DNA from: an uncultured bacterium
GTDB lineage: Bacteria > Verrucomicrobiota > Lentisphaeria > Victivallales > UBA1829
Length of the DNA: 64,000 nt
NCBI GenBank assembly: GCA_902802585.1
Contig: CADCMR010000006.1
Span: 41,934-105,933, forward strand
Direction of reading: 5' to 3'
Shown: positions 35,127 to 45,083 of the stretch, piece after piece
Layout of the letters: every line of letters starts with the position of its first letter
How positions within the stretch are numbered: position 1 is the stretch's first letter
Notes under the pieces: model-generated
What the model was told of the DNA's origin: nothing
What the model saw: only the letters and a program-made list of their open reading frames with translations
The model's database searches: none
Program-made: the position numbers and the translations under genes

Positions 35127-35184
35127 GTCTTATCTCCGAATCTGAATCATTTGACGTTTTAATATAGCGCGGGAAACGTTTTTT

Positions 35185-37779
35185 TCAACCTTTATCCGCG
35201 CACGTGAACTGAAGTTCGCCGTCTTTTTTCACGCCGACGGTCAGGACCGAGCCTTCGTGGAGTTCGCCGGAGATCAGCATCCGCGAAAGCGGCGTCTCCA
35301 GGTCGTTCACGAGCACCCGTTTCAGCGGACGCGCGCCGAATCTCGGATCGTAGCCGCGTTTCGCGAGCAGCGTGCGCGCTTCCTTCGTGACTTCGAGCGC
35401 CACGCCCTGCTTGTTCAGGCGTTCGCGGAGCAACGCGATCTGGATGTCAAAGATGGATTCGATCTGGTCGAGCTCCAGCGGCTTGAAGAGCAGGATACCG
35501 TCGATGCGGTTCAGGAACTCCGGGCGGAACTGCGCGTGCAGGAGCTTGTCGATTTCGGGGCGCGTCTTCTCCACGTCGCCGCCGCTCTCCAGCAGCAGGT
35601 CGCTGCCCAGGTTCGACGTCATGATGATGATCGTGTTCTTGAAGCTCACGGTGCGCCCGTGCGAATCGGTCAGCTGCCCGTCCTCCAGAATCTGCAGGAA
35701 GAGGTTGAAGACGTCCGGATGCGCCTTTTCAATTTCGTCGAAGAGCACCACCGCGTAGGGCCTGCGGCGGACCGCCTCGGTCAGCTGGCCGCCCTCCTCG
35801 AACCCGACATATCCGGGCGCGGCGCCGATCAGGCGCGACACGCTGTATTTCTCCATGTACTCGGACATGTCGATGCGGATGATCGCGCGTTCGTCGTCGA
35901 ACAGGTCTTCCGCCAGGGCGCGGGCGAGCTCCGTCTTGCCCACGCCGGTCGGTCCGAGGAACAGGAACGACGCGATGGGGCGTTTCGGATCCTTCAGACC
36001 GGAGCGCGACCTCAGGACGGCGTCGGAAACCGCCTCGACCGCCTCGTCCTGGCCGACGACGCGAAGGTGCAGGTGCTCGGACAGGTGCAGCAGCTTGTCG
36101 CGTTCGCTGCGGACGAGCTTGGCGACGGGGATGGACGTCCAGCGGCTCACGATGTCCGCGATGTCCTCCTCGGTCACTTCCTCCTTCAGGATGCGCTTGC
36201 CGTTCTCGTCGCCCGCGAGAGCCTTTTCCGCCGCGGCGATCTGCTTTTCGATGCCGGGGATGATGCTGAACCGGAGTTCGCCGGCGCGCTGGAGGTCGCT
36301 GTCGCGTTCCGCCTTTTCGAGCTCGCTTTTCGCCGTGTCACGGCTTTCGCGCAGGGTCTGCAGCTTCCCGATCGCGTCCTTTTCGGCGTTCCAGGAGGCG
36401 CGCATCGCCTTCGCCTTTTCCTTCATGTCGGCGAGTTCCTTCTCCAGTTCCTCGCGGCGCGCGGCGCTCGCCTCGTCCTTCTCCTTGCGGAGCGCGGAGA
36501 GTTCGATCTCCATGCGCATGGACTTGCGTTCCGCCTCGTCGATCTCCTGCGGGCAGGAGTCGATCTCGGTGCGGAGCTTCGCCGCAGCCTCGTCGATCAG
36601 GTCAATCGCCTTGTCCGGCAGGAACCGGTCGGCGATGTACTGGTCGGACAGGACCGCCGCCGCAACAAGCGCGCCGTCGCGGATCTTCACGCCGTGATGA
36701 AGTTCGTAGCGCTCCTTCAGACCGCGCAGGATGGAGATGGTGTCCTCGACGGACGGCTGCGGCACGAGCACGGACTGGAACCGGCGTTCGAGCGCGGGAT
36801 CCTTTTCGATGTACTTGCGGTATTCGTTGAGCGTGGTCGCGCCGATGCAGTGCAGTTCGCCGCGCGCCAGGGCGGGCTTCAGCAGGTTGCCCGCGTCCAT
36901 GGAACCTTCGGACGCTCCCGCGCCGACGACCGTGTGCAGTTCGTCGATGAACAGGATCACGTCGCCGTTCGAGCCGGAGACTTCCTTCAGGACGGCTTTC
37001 AGGCGTTCCTCGAATTCGCCGCGGTACTTCGCGCCGGCAATCAGCGCGCCCATGTCGAGCGCCACCAGGCGTTTGTTCCGCAGGGATTCCGGCACGTCGC
37101 CCTTCACGATGCGAACCGCCAGACCCTCGACGATGGCAGTCTTGCCGACGCCGGGTTCACCGATCAGGACCGGGTTGTTCTTCGTGCGGCGTGCCAGAAT
37201 CTGCACGGTACGGCGGATTTCGTCGTCGCGGCCGATCACCGGGTCGAGCTTGTTCTGGCGGGCGGCCTGCGTGAGGTCGCGTCCGTATTTCTCCAGCGCC
37301 TCGAACGACGCCTCCGGGTTTTCGTTGGTCACGCGCTGGTTGCCGCGAATTTCCACCAATGTCTTTAGTAGTGTGTCAGCCGTGAGCCCCGCCTTTTCGA
37401 GCGCGGCGGCGCATGCGGCGTCCTTGTCGATCATCGCCATCAGCAGGTGTTCCACGCTGATGTATTCGTCCTTCATCTTTTCCGCGCGGTCGCGTGCCTC
37501 CACCAGGATGTTGCTGAAATCGCGCGACGGATACACGTCGGCGGCGTTTCCGGTCACTTTCGGCAGCTTTGCCAGTTCAGCCTCCACCGCGTCCGATAGT
37601 AGCGAGGTCGGAGTGCCGAGGCGTTTCAGCAGCGACGGCAACAGGCCTCCGTCCTGTTTCGCCAACGCGGAAAGCAGGTGGATCGGGCGGATCTCCTGGT
37701 GTCCGTATTCGCGGGCGGCGGCGCCGGCGGCTGCGAGGGCTTCACGTGTCTTTTCGGTCATTTTCTGAATGTCCAGCAT
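35185..37779 (-). CDS. clpB: ATP-dependent disaggregase ClpB
   Basis: The 864-residue Hsp100 protein has the N-domain ([15 protein letters not shown], double Clp-N repeats, about 1-145), first AAA+ domain with Walker A GEPGVGKT (about 203) and Walker [16 protein letters not shown], the long coiled-coil M-domain (about 405-525), and a second AAA+ domain with [16 protein letters not shown] (about 607) and the C-terminal D2-small. It pulls aggregated proteins apart together with the DnaK system. An RBS-like AAAGGAG is upstream. No CIRCE inverted repeat was seen before it, so its stress control is unknown. Confidence 0.97.
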   Translation of the reverse strand: MLDIQKMTEKTREALAAAGAAAREYGHQEIRPIHLLSALAKQDGGLLPSLLKRLGTPTSLLSDAVEAELAKLPKVTGNAADVYPSRDFSNILVEARDRAEKMKDEYISVEHLLMAMIDKDAACAAALEKAGLTADTLLKTLVEIRGNQRVTNENPEASFEALEKYGRDLTQAARQNKLDPVIGRDDEIRRTVQILARRTKNNPVLIGEPGVGKTAIVEGLAVRIVKGDVPESLRNKRLVALDMGALIAGAKYRGEFEERLKAVLKEVSGSNGDVILFIDELHTVVGAGASEGSMDAGNLLKPALARGELHCIGATTLNEYRKYIEKDPALERRFQSVLVPQPSVEDTISILRGLKERYELHHGVKIRDGALVAAAVLSDQYIADRFLPDKAIDLIDEAAAKLRTEIDSCPQEIDEAERKSMRMEIELSALRKEKDEASAARREELEKELADMKEKAKAMRASWNAEKDAIGKLQTLRESRDTAKSELEKAERDSDLQRAGELRFSIIPGIEKQIAAAEKALAGDENGKRILKEEVTEEDIADIVSRWTSIPVAKLVRSERDKLLHLSEHLHLRVVGQDEAVEAVSDAVLRSRSGLKDPKRPIASFLFLGPTGVGKTELARALAEDLFDDERAIIRIDMSEYMEKYSVSRLIGAAPGYVGFEEGGQLTEAVRRRPYAVVLFDEIEKAHPDVFNLFLQILEDGQLTDSHGRTVSFKNTIIIMTSNLGSDLLLESGGDVEKTRPEIDKLLHAQFRPEFLNRIDGILLFKPLELDQIESIFDIQIALLRERLNKQGVALEVTKEARTLLAKRGYDPRFGARPLKRVLVNDLETPLSRMLISGELHEGSVLTVGVKKDGELQFTCADKG

Positions 37780-38037
37780 AATCGCGACTCCTTTACTTTT
37801 GATGGTTGATGTGATTGTGTGTTGCGTATGCCGACTTCAATCAAGCAACTTATATGCCAAGAATCAAAACACTGTACAATCAATCTATTACAACAGGTCT
37901 GGCAGTCCATTTTGAGACATTATGTCGCATGTTGGTGTCCCAGTTGTCCGTATACATCTTTTGTCTCAATCTTGTCCGATGAAAATGTCTCCGTCGGCTT
38001 TTCCTCCTGTTTTCCACTTTGTTATACGGTTTTTCGC
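37780..38037. other. Gene-free stretch between clpB and citrate synthase
   Basis: This AT-richer region upstream of both divergent genes has no credible gene. It holds an 8-bp inverted repeat (TTGAGACA near 37913 and TGTCTCAA near 37969) with no known match. A weak minus-strand TTGTAC/TATAAG pair (19-base spacing) near 37850-37880 might serve clpB. No heat-shock (CIRCE or sigma-32-like) motif was recognised. Confidence 0.35.
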
Positions 38038-38066
38038 TTGATTTTTTTGCGTGCGGGGTGTACATT
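38038..38066 (+). promoter_or_regulatory. Promoter of citrate synthase
   Basis: TTGATT (38038-38043) and TACATT (38061-38066) with a 17-base spacer, about 75 bases before the start. Confidence 0.55.
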
Positions 38067-38142
38067 ATTCAGTTTATATGTTTTTTCATACAATACGAAA
38101 ACAACGGACAGCCCGATACCAAACGAGAGAGGAGGCTGAATG

Positions 38143-39417
38143 ATGGCGAGTGAATTCGCGACATTGTCCGTGAACGGACAGGAGATCAAGCTGCCGATTA
38201 TTGTCGGGACCGAGGGCGAAAAAGCGATAGACATCACGTCCCTCCGCAAGACGACCGGCTGCCTGACGTTCGACCCCGGCCTGATGAACACCGCGGTCTG
38301 CCGCAGCAGCATCACATACGTGAACGGAGAGAAGGGCATCCTGTGCTACCGCGGGATCCCGATCGAGAAGCTCGTGGCGGACGAGAAACTCCGGTTCGTC
38401 CACGTCGCGTACCTGCTGGTCCACGGCGAGCTGCCGAGTCCGGAGGAGGCGCGCGCGTTCTCCAAACTCCTGAACGTCAACTCCCTGCTGCATGAGGACA
38501 TGCGCCATTTCTTCGACCTGTATCCGCGCGGCGCGCACCCCATGCACATCCTCTCGACCATGATCAACGCCCTGGCGGTGTTCTATCCGAACGTCGACCT
38601 GCTGTCGTTCCGCGAGGACATCGACACGTCGACGGCGCGCCTGATCTCCACGGTCCGCACGATGGCGGCGTTCGCGTACAAGAAGAGCATCGGTGAACCG
38701 GTGGTCTATCCGCGCTACGATCTGTCCTACTGCGCGAACTTCCTGAACATGATGTTCGACTCGCCGGTCATGCCGTACGAGATTTCCGAGGAGGCGGTGC
38801 GCGTGCTGAACGTGCTGCTGATCCTTCACGCCGACCATGAGCAGAACTGCTCGACCACGACGGTCCGCACGATCGGCAGCGCGCAGGTGAACCTGTACGC
38901 CACGATCTCCGCCGGCGTGTCCGCGCTGTCCGGTCCGCTCCACGGCGGCGCGAACCAGGAAGTCATTGAGATGTTCCGCCGTATCGAGCACGACGGCGAC
39001 GTGAAGAGGTTCTTCGACCGCGTGAAGGACCACAACAACCCGGAACGCCTCATGGGCTTCGGACACCGCGTGTACAAGACGTTCGACCCGCGCGCAAAAA
39101 TCATCAAGGCGGAATGCGAAAAGTATTTCTCGAAACGCCGCGTGACCGATCCGCTGCTCCAGGTGGCGTTCGAGGTCGAAAAGGCCGCCCTCCGCGACGA
39201 CTATTTCGTCTCCCGCAACCTCTACCCGAACGTCGACTTCTACTCCGGCATCCTCTACCGCGCACTCGGCATCCCGGAAAAGATGTTCACCGTGATGTTC
39301 GCGCTGGCGCGCCTGCCCGGCTGGATCGCCCACTGGCGCGAAATGATCGGCATGAACACCAAGATCGTGCGCCCGCGCCAGGTATATGTCGGCAAAAAAT
39401 GTGACATTCAGGCTTGA
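38143..39417 (+). CDS. gltA: Citrate synthase
   Basis: The enzyme condenses oxaloacetate and acetyl-CoA. The 424-residue protein is of bacterial type II size and has the catalytic His in SGPLHGGANQEV (about residue 267), the second His in LMGFGHRVYKTFDPRAK (about 308) and the Asp in YPNVDFYSGI (about 365). Two adjacent ATGs are possible (38140 and 38143). The second is preferred because the GGAGG is 7 bases before it and only 4 before the first. No other TCA-cycle gene is linked, so its use for glutamate synthesis or a full cycle is open. The stop codon is also used by the next promoter. Confidence 0.96.
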   Translation: MASEFATLSVNGQEIKLPIIVGTEGEKAIDITSLRKTTGCLTFDPGLMNTAVCRSSITYVNGEKGILCYRGIPIEKLVADEKLRFVHVAYLLVHGELPSPEEARAFSKLLNVNSLLHEDMRHFFDLYPRGAHPMHILSTMINALAVFYPNVDLLSFREDIDTSTARLISTVRTMAAFAYKKSIGEPVVYPRYDLSYCANFLNMMFDSPVMPYEISEEAVRVLNVLLILHADHEQNCSTTTVRTIGSAQVNLYATISAGVSALSGPLHGGANQEVIEMFRRIEHDGDVKRFFDRVKDHNNPERLMGFGHRVYKTFDPRAKIIKAECEKYFSKRRVTDPLLQVAFEVEKAALRDDYFVSRNLYPNVDFYSGILYRALGIPEKMFTVMFALARLPGWIAHWREMIGMNTKIVRPRQVYVGKKCDIQA

Positions 39418-39442
39418 AAACACCGCGCTTGCGGTGTAAATT
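39414..39442 (+). promoter_or_regulatory. Promoter of the downstream lipoprotein gene, overlapping the gltA stop codon
   Basis: TTGAAA (39414-39419) and TAAATT (39437-39442), 17-base spacer. The spacer is a hairpin-forming dyad, ACACCGC-gctt-GCGGTGT. The -35 includes the gltA TGA. Confidence 0.5.
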
Positions 39443-39501
39443 ACTCACCGGAATACAAATCAAACAATAGTTTTTTGGAATAAAACCGAAAGGAAACAAA
39501 C

Positions 39502-40188
39502 ATGAAACTGTTCTCCATTCTGACTGCCGCCGCATGCGTCCTGCTCGTTTCGGCATGCGCTTCGACTCCGGCTCCGACCGATGAACGCGTCCATGTGATG
39601 GAGGCGAACACGGAAGCGTCGGTCCAGCCCGGCAACATCTACATCTCCGCAGACGCCGCAAAGGTCTTCACGTTCCGCGACGTCGAAAGCGAGATCAACG
39701 AAAACGGCTATCTTGCCGTGCGCGTCTCCGGCAAGACCTGCGAGCTCTCCGCCCTGAAATGGGCGTTCTTCGGCGATGTCAACTACGAGTTCTCCTACCG
39801 CTTCCTCTGGTTCGACGCGGACGGCAACCCGGTTTCCAAGGCCGATGACTACCGTTTCCGTTCGTCCATCCCCGGCGATCCCGTGCGCTTTGTCGGTCAC
39901 GCCCCGACCGAGGAATGCCGCAATTACGCCATGTTCCTTTACATGGCATCCGAGAAATCGTCCGCGGACGTGGCTGAACCCGCCGACGCGGAAGCCACGG
40001 AAGAGCCAGACGGAACCGAATCCGAAGCCGCCAAGGCGGAGAAGGAACAAGTTGAGAAGATCATCCCCGAGCTTCCGGAGGAGAACGTCACCGGCGACAA
40101 GAAGGACGTCAAGGTCATCGGCATTCCTGACAAGGACGCCGAATCCGTTCCGAAGGCGGTCCCCGCCGAATCCAAGGAAGAGAAGTAA
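39502..40188 (+). CDS. Lipoprotein, YcfL-like (DUF1425)
   Basis: The 228-residue protein has a lipoprotein signal (KLFSILTAAACVLLVSAC with the lipobox Cys at about residue 19), so it is probably attached to a membrane. A small beta-sandwich-like domain (about 40-150) resembles YcfL/DUF1425 proteins: VSGKTCELSALKWAFFGDVNYEFSYRFLWFDADG. The remaining third is a Glu/Lys/Ala/Pro-rich low-complexity tail with no fold. YcfL is an uncharacterised periplasmic lipoprotein, so the role is unknown. It has its own promoter and precedes hisI by 32 bases. Confidence 0.7.
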   Translation: MKLFSILTAAACVLLVSACASTPAPTDERVHVMEANTEASVQPGNIYISADAAKVFTFRDVESEINENGYLAVRVSGKTCELSALKWAFFGDVNYEFSYRFLWFDADGNPVSKADDYRFRSSIPGDPVRFVGHAPTEECRNYAMFLYMASEKSSADVAEPADAEATEEPDGTESEAAKAEKEQVEKIIPELPEENVTGDKKDVKVIGIPDKDAESVPKAVPAESKEEK

Positions 40189-40220
40189 TCCCGCCGCGCA
40201 CCGATTTGGACTGACCTGAC

Positions 40221-40598
40221 ATGATTGAACTTGATTTCAAGAAGAGCGGGGGACTGATCCCCGCCATCGCCCAGGACTGGAAGACCGGCGAGGTCCTCAT
40301 GCTCGCCTACATCAATGAGGAATCCTGGAAGGAAACCCTCAGGACAGGACATGGCGTCTACTGGTCCCGTTCCCGATCCAAGCTCTGGCACAAGGGCGAA
40401 GAATCCGGCAACGTGCAGATTGTGAAGGAGATTCTGGTGGACTGCGACGCGGACACCGTGATTTTCAAGGTCGAGCAGGTCGGCGGCGCCGCCTGCCACG
40501 AGGGCTACCACACCTGCTTCTTCCGCAAAGTCGCGGGCGACACTCTGGAAGTCGTTGGAGAACGTGTCTTTGATCCCAAGAAAGTTTACAAAAAATGA
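40221..40598 (+). CDS. hisI: Phosphoribosyl-AMP cyclohydrolase
   Basis: HisI opens the adenine ring of PR-AMP in histidine synthesis. The 125-residue single-domain protein has the Asp/His-rich motifs of the family ([41 protein letters not shown]), the metal ligands in [14 protein letters not shown] and the Cys in [11 protein letters not shown]. It lacks the C-terminal HisE domain. It is far from hisHA (6551-7920). The following gene overlaps its last 44 bases. Confidence 0.95.
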   Translation: MIELDFKKSGGLIPAIAQDWKTGEVLMLAYINEESWKETLRTGHGVYWSRSRSKLWHKGEESGNVQIVKEILVDCDADTVIFKVEQVGGAACHEGYHTCFFRKVAGDTLEVVGERVFDPKKVYKK

Positions 40599-42468
40599 AC
40601 TGATCGCCGGAGCCGCCAGGGAGTTTCCAGGCATTGAGCTGGTCCCGGACGCCGTCTGGGCGGACCACACCTCCCTCGGCGCGGGGTCCGGCACCTTTCT
40701 GTACGCCCGCGTCACCGATCCCGGCGTCACGCTCGAATTCCTGCGCTTCGTTCTCAGCGCAGGATGGATCGCGCGTCCGCTCGGCGCGGGCACGAACCTG
40801 GTCGGCTCGGACGAACCGACCGACGGCACCGTCTACCTCAAGCCGTCCGGCGTCCTGGCGGAAGCCTCCTGCTCGGACGACGGCATCTGCACGGCGGGCG
40901 CGGGCGCGAAGCTCGCAGCCGTCCTGAACGAAGCGCTGAAACATGGTTTCGGGGGCGCGGCGGGTCTCTGCGGCATCCCCGGATCCATCGGCGGCGGCCT
41001 GCACATGAACGCAGGAGCGAACGGTCAGACCATTTCCGATTTCCTGCTGGACATGACGCTGCTCGACCTCGAAACCGCGTCCGTGTCCGTCGTCCCGAAG
41101 AACGCCTACCTCTGGCGTTACCGCGACTCCGGCATCCCGGAGAACATCATGGTCATGTCCGCGCGGTTCCGGTTCCGCCCGGTCGATCCCGCGGCAGAGA
41201 AAGCCGCCATGGACGCGGAGCACGAACGCCGCCGCCAGTCACCGCAGGGGCGCAGCGCCGGTTCGATCTTCCGCAATCCCGCGCCGGAACTCTACGCGGG
41301 CCGTTTGCTGGAGTCCGCCGGAATGAAGGGCAAGCGCTGCGGCGCTTTCGTGGTGTCCCCGATTCACGCGAACTGGATCGTACGCGACGCCTCGCCGTCT
41401 CCGGAGCTCCTGGAGCATTCCGGACACGACTGCTACGAACTCATCCGCGCCATGCGCGGCGCGGTTTTCCGGCATTCCAACATCATTCTTCAACCTGAGG
41501 TCAAATCGATCAACATGAAAGAACAGGCGGCGGCCTTATGCCAGCAGACTCCCCTGGACATCCTCGTCCTCATGGGCGGGGACAGCTCCGAACGTGAAAT
41601 CTCGCTCCAATCCGCGGCGAACGTCGTCAACGCGCTCCGCGACGCGGGACACAACGTCGATTCGTACGACATTACGAAGCCGGAGATCACCGACCGGATG
41701 CGCGCCGCCGACGTCGTCTACCCCGTGCTGCACGGCGGATTCGGCGAGGACGGCACGATTCAGGCGATGATGGAACAGGCCGGAATCCCGTTCGTCGGCG
41801 GTTCCGCCGAGTCTTGCCGCATCGTGATGGACAAGTTCGCGTCCAAGCGCGTGATGGACCAGGCGGGAATCCGCAACGCCGCCTATGCGCTGATCGAAGA
41901 CCCGGAGGCGGAGATTCCCGCCGGGATGAAATTGCCGCTGATCGTGAAGCCGAATTCCGAAGGATCCACGTTCGGGCTTTCGCTCGTGCGCGACGCCTCC
42001 GAATGGAAGTTCGCCATCTCGACCGCGCTCAAATACGACAAACGCGTGCTCGTCGAGGAATTCATCGCCGGGACCGAAGCCACGGTCGGTGTCGTCCTCG
42101 GCGAGGTCTACCCGGTCATTGAGATCCAGCATCCCGGCACGCTCTACGACTACGATGCCAAGTATACCCATGCGCAGGGCGAGACCAAGTATTACTGCCC
42201 GCCTGTCACCATCGATCAGGCGGTCCAGAAGGAGATCGCCGCAGCCGCGCTGAAATTCGCACAGGCGGTCGGCAACACCACGCTCATCCGCATCGACGTC
42301 ATCGTGCGCGACTCCGACAAGGCGGTGTTCATGCTGGAAGGCAACAGCCTCCCGGGATTCACGGCGTCCAGCCTGCTGCCGAAGTCGATCGGCGTATTCG
42401 GACGCACCTCGGCCGAGGTCTGCTCCGCGCTCGCCTACGCCGCGTACGGGCACGGGAAGAAAGCCTGA
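40555..42468 (+). CDS. MurB-Ddl fusion: UDP-N-acetylmuramate dehydrogenase joined to D-alanine--D-alanine ligase
   Basis: One continuous 637-residue frame holds two enzymes of peptidoglycan precursor synthesis. Residues about 1-320 are MurB: FAD-binding [34 protein letters not shown] and the C-terminal SAGSIFRNP and [15 protein letters not shown] segments (type II MurB lacks more). Residues about 330-637 are a Ddl ATP-grasp ligase: [49 protein letters not shown], and [19 protein letters not shown] at the metal/ATP site. The start is uncertain: TTG 40555, GTG 40564 or TTG 40570, the last with GGAG 9 bases upstream; all overlap hisI. No in-frame stop or frameshift separates the parts. Confidence 0.93.
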   Translation: MENVSLIPRKFTKNELIAGAAREFPGIELVPDAVWADHTSLGAGSGTFLYARVTDPGVTLEFLRFVLSAGWIARPLGAGTNLVGSDEPTDGTVYLKPSGVLAEASCSDDGICTAGAGAKLAAVLNEALKHGFGGAAGLCGIPGSIGGGLHMNAGANGQTISDFLLDMTLLDLETASVSVVPKNAYLWRYRDSGIPENIMVMSARFRFRPVDPAAEKAAMDAEHERRRQSPQGRSAGSIFRNPAPELYAGRLLESAGMKGKRCGAFVVSPIHANWIVRDASPSPELLEHSGHDCYELIRAMRGAVFRHSNIILQPEVKSINMKEQAAALCQQTPLDILVLMGGDSSEREISLQSAANVVNALRDAGHNVDSYDITKPEITDRMRAADVVYPVLHGGFGEDGTIQAMMEQAGIPFVGGSAESCRIVMDKFASKRVMDQAGIRNAAYALIEDPEAEIPAGMKLPLIVKPNSEGSTFGLSLVRDASEWKFAISTALKYDKRVLVEEFIAGTEATVGVVLGEVYPVIEIQHPGTLYDYDAKYTHAQGETKYYCPPVTIDQAVQKEIAAAALKFAQAVGNTTLIRIDVIVRDSDKAVFMLEGNSLPGFTASSLLPKSIGVFGRTSAEVCSALAYAAYGHGKKA

Positions 42469-42565
42469 GGCCAACGGGAGGCGCAATGCCTCCACCGAAA
42501 AACCACGGTGTCCGCGTCTGTCCGGACACGGAATTGAGACCTTTTTGGGGGAAAGGAAGAAAAAC

Positions 42566-43348
42566 ATGCCGCGGGAACCGAAACCGGATCCGGAATACAT
42601 TATGCTCGACCTGCCGGACGGCATGCCGCCCGTCTGCTGCATGGTCCGCCGCTCTTTGAAGGCAAAACGCTTCCTCCTGCGAGTCTGCCCGCGTCCGTTT
42701 TATGTGGAGCTGGCGATCCCGAAAAAGCGGTCCGTGGCTTCCGCACTGAAGTTTTGCGAAAGCAGGATCGTGTGGCTTGCCGCGACCATACGCCGTTACG
42801 GCCCCCGCCCCGAGATCATGTCCCGCAAACCGGCCGAATTGCGCCGGATTCCGGAGAAGATCGAACTGGAATTGACCGGGGAGACATTGCGGATTGCGGT
42901 GGAGGAGATGCCCGGCTCGGAAAAAGCCCGGTGCTGGTATGACCCGCTGTTCAAACAGATCACCATTCAGGGCGACCCCGCGAATACAAAAGCCGTCGCA
43001 AAAGCGTTTCTGGCTTTGCTGACCCAGTTCGCGGAGCCGGTGCTGAAGGCGCGTCTCCACACACATGCGGCGGTGATGGGGCTGCCGGTTTATCCCTTGC
43101 GGGTGCGCCCGGAGAAAACACGCTGGGGATGCTGTTTCTCCGCCGGACCGATCACCCTGAACTCCAAGCTTATCCTGTTTCCGCCGGAGGCCGTGGACTA
43201 TGTGATCGTCCACGAACTCTGCCATAAGTTCGAAATGAACCATTCGGAGCGATTCAAGAAAAAATTGGAAAAGTATTGTCCGGAATGGCGTCTGGCGGAC
43301 TCCATTCTGCGTGAATGTGCGAGAAACATTCCGTTTTTCCTTCACTGA
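42566..43348 (+). CDS. YgjP-like zinc metallopeptidase domain protein (DUF45)
   Basis: The 260-residue protein ends with the YgjP/SprT-like signature: CWYD..., TRWGCCFSAGPITLNSKLILFPPEAVDYVIVHELCHKFEMNHSERF. The HExxH (HELCH) and the downstream His supply the expected metal ligands, and the TRWG segment is the usual partner. The front half has little similarity that I recognise. The ATG at 42566 was chosen over 42545 because AAAGGAAG is 7 bases upstream. The protein is cytoplasmic by sequence. Members are poorly known proteases or metal-binding proteins, often linked to stress. It follows murB-ddl by 97 bases; the gap holds a GGAGGC/GCCTCC hairpin. Confidence 0.85.
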   Translation: MPREPKPDPEYIMLDLPDGMPPVCCMVRRSLKAKRFLLRVCPRPFYVELAIPKKRSVASALKFCESRIVWLAATIRRYGPRPEIMSRKPAELRRIPEKIELELTGETLRIAVEEMPGSEKARCWYDPLFKQITIQGDPANTKAVAKAFLALLTQFAEPVLKARLHTHAAVMGLPVYPLRVRPEKTRWGCCFSAGPITLNSKLILFPPEAVDYVIVHELCHKFEMNHSERFKKKLEKYCPEWRLADSILRECARNIPFFLH

Positions 43349-43387
43349 AGTTCCTGCGAAAAATTCAGGATATCCGGCGGTTTCCGG

Positions 43388-43415
43388 TTGAAAAATGGCG
43401 CGCCGCCTGTATAGT
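43388..43415 (+). promoter_or_regulatory. Promoter of the nitroreductase gene
   Basis: TTGAAA (43388-43393) and TATAGT (43410-43415) with a 16-base spacer, about 100 bases before the start. Confidence 0.6.
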
Positions 43416-43515
43416 AAGTTAAGGCGTTTTCACGTCTCCCCTGTTCGAGGAGGAGCTTTTCTGCGCCGTTTCTGTTTGAACTCATTCTGTGGAAAGATTA
43501 TCCAAGGAGGCAATT

Positions 43516-44025
43516 ATGGATTTTTACGATGTGATCGAAGCCCGGCGCAGCGTCCGCGGCTATCTTGACAAAAACGTCCCGGACGAAGCAATTGCGAAGA
43601 TTTCGCGCGCCGTCCAGCTCGCCCCGACCGCCTGCAACCGCCAGCCGTTCCGGCTGTTCCTGTTCCGCGATGCAGCCATCCGCGCGAAAATCTGCGAAAA
43701 AGTGATGTTCCCGTGGCTGAAGGAAGCGCCCGTCGTGGCGGTGCTCGCCGGGAACGCCTCCGCCGCATGGGTGCGCCCCGACGGCGGATCAATCATCGAC
43801 GTGGATGCTTCGATCGTAATGGAGCATTTCGTACTCGCGGCGACGGCGGAAGGCCTCGGCACATGCTGGATCTGCTGCTACAACCGCGACGAGGTGGACG
43901 CCGCCGCTGGGATCGCCGCGCCGTGGCGCTCGGTCGCCGTCTCCCCGCTCGGATTCGGCAAGGAGAACGCGTGCCGTCCGCGCAACGTGAAACCCGTGGA
44001 CGAGCTTGTGAAGGTGGTCGGATGA
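43516..44025 (+). CDS. Nitroreductase family protein
   Basis: The 169-residue FMN-binding protein has the typical N-terminus (MDFYDVIEARRSVRGYLDK, Arg triad for FMN phosphate), QLAPTACNRQPFRLFLF, and the C-terminal ATAEGLGTCWICCY segment. It probably reduces nitro-compounds or quinones with NAD(P)H; the natural substrate is unknown. The ATG at 43516 has AAGGAGG five bases upstream, so the longer frame from 43489 is rejected. It overlaps the next gene as ATGA, so they are translationally coupled. Confidence 0.9.
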   Translation: MDFYDVIEARRSVRGYLDKNVPDEAIAKISRAVQLAPTACNRQPFRLFLFRDAAIRAKICEKVMFPWLKEAPVVAVLAGNASAAWVRPDGGSIIDVDASIVMEHFVLAATAEGLGTCWICCYNRDEVDAAAGIAAPWRSVAVSPLGFGKENACRPRNVKPVDELVKVVG

Positions 44026-45080
44026 ACTACAGGCAATTTGAACAGACGTCCGACGGGCTCTGGAGGCTCGGCGGCGAAGGCGCTGGATTCGAGCTGGACA
44101 AGCCCGCCGCCGGACTCTTCACGCTTACGCCGTTCGACGGGCTCACCGTCACCTCGCTGGAAGCCGTTCCGGGCGAGTATCCTGAATCCATGGCGCTCGC
44201 CGGGCTCAGGCGTCCGCACCACTCCGACGACGGCGAGGAGGTCTCGTTCGACAGCGAAAGCCGCATCCCGTTCGGCATCCCCACCGTGATCACGCACCGC
44301 TACAAGCTGGACGATTCCTCGCTTGCGGTCCAGACCGGATTCGAGCTGCCGCACGCGTTCGAGCTGCGCAGCCTCACGGCGGGCGGACTGCGGTTCCGCG
44401 GAGCCATCGCCGCGTATGCGATCGTGAAACCCCCGTCCGCGGAGGGCATCGTGAAGGAACCCGCCATGACGCCGTTCGACGAATCCGACGCCGTGCTCTA
44501 CAAGGGCGCAACGCCTCCGCTCGCAATCCTGTTCCGCCTCGCCGACGGACGCACCGTACGGTTCGAGACCGGCAAGGACATCTGGCGCTGGGCGAACGCC
44601 GCCCGAATCGGCGACGGCACGTCCACGTTCATCGTCCGCGGCGAAGGCGGCGACCTGGTCTGCACCTGGAGTCTGTACGCCTTCTCCCCGTCCGACGCGG
44701 ACACGCCGCCTCCGCCGGGCCGCAACTGGAACATCACCTGGTCGATTCAGTGGGGCGATCCCGCCGCAGACGACGCGAAATACGCCGACGTGCTGGACCT
44801 GCGTGCCGAATGCGATGACTGCGCCTGCGCCCAGCCTGTTGAAAATTACCTGAAAAAATGGGTGCGGACGCGCCTCGCCTCCGCGAAGGATGGCGACGTC
44901 TTCGCCGTCGTGATCGGCGGCGGGCGTTTCTGCCGCCGCGCCGGCCACCTTGACCGCGGCCGCAAGAAAGACCTGCCGCACTGGGACCTGCCCGCGCTCC
45001 GGGAGTTCGCCCGCTGGGCAAACCGCCAGTTGCGGAAGTCCGGCGCGTCGCTGGTTTTGATTTCAGGAAAGGACGCCTGA
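44022..45080 (+). CDS. Protein of unknown function, coupled to a nitroreductase
   Basis: The 352-residue protein begins with NYRQFEQTSDGLWRLGGEGAGFELDKP and is rich in Gly, Asp and aromatic residues, with several beta-strand-like stretches and no signal peptide or membrane segment. A segment with LIFRLADGRTVRFETG followed by WNITWSIQWGDP is present in the middle; the C-terminal third has many basic residues and a CDDCACAQ cluster. No domain was recognised. It overlaps the nitroreductase stop as ATGA and precedes tsaB by 3 bases, so it is co-expressed with them. The link to either function is unproven. Confidence 0.75.
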   Translation: MNYRQFEQTSDGLWRLGGEGAGFELDKPAAGLFTLTPFDGLTVTSLEAVPGEYPESMALAGLRRPHHSDDGEEVSFDSESRIPFGIPTVITHRYKLDDSSLAVQTGFELPHAFELRSLTAGGLRFRGAIAAYAIVKPPSAEGIVKEPAMTPFDESDAVLYKGATPPLAILFRLADGRTVRFETGKDIWRWANAARIGDGTSTFIVRGEGGDLVCTWSLYAFSPSDADTPPPPGRNWNITWSIQWGDPAADDAKYADVLDLRAECDDCACAQPVENYLKKWVRTRLASAKDGDVFAVVIGGGRFCRRAGHLDRGRKKDLPHWDLPALREFARWANRQLRKSGASLVLISGKDA

Positions 45081-45083
45081 CCC

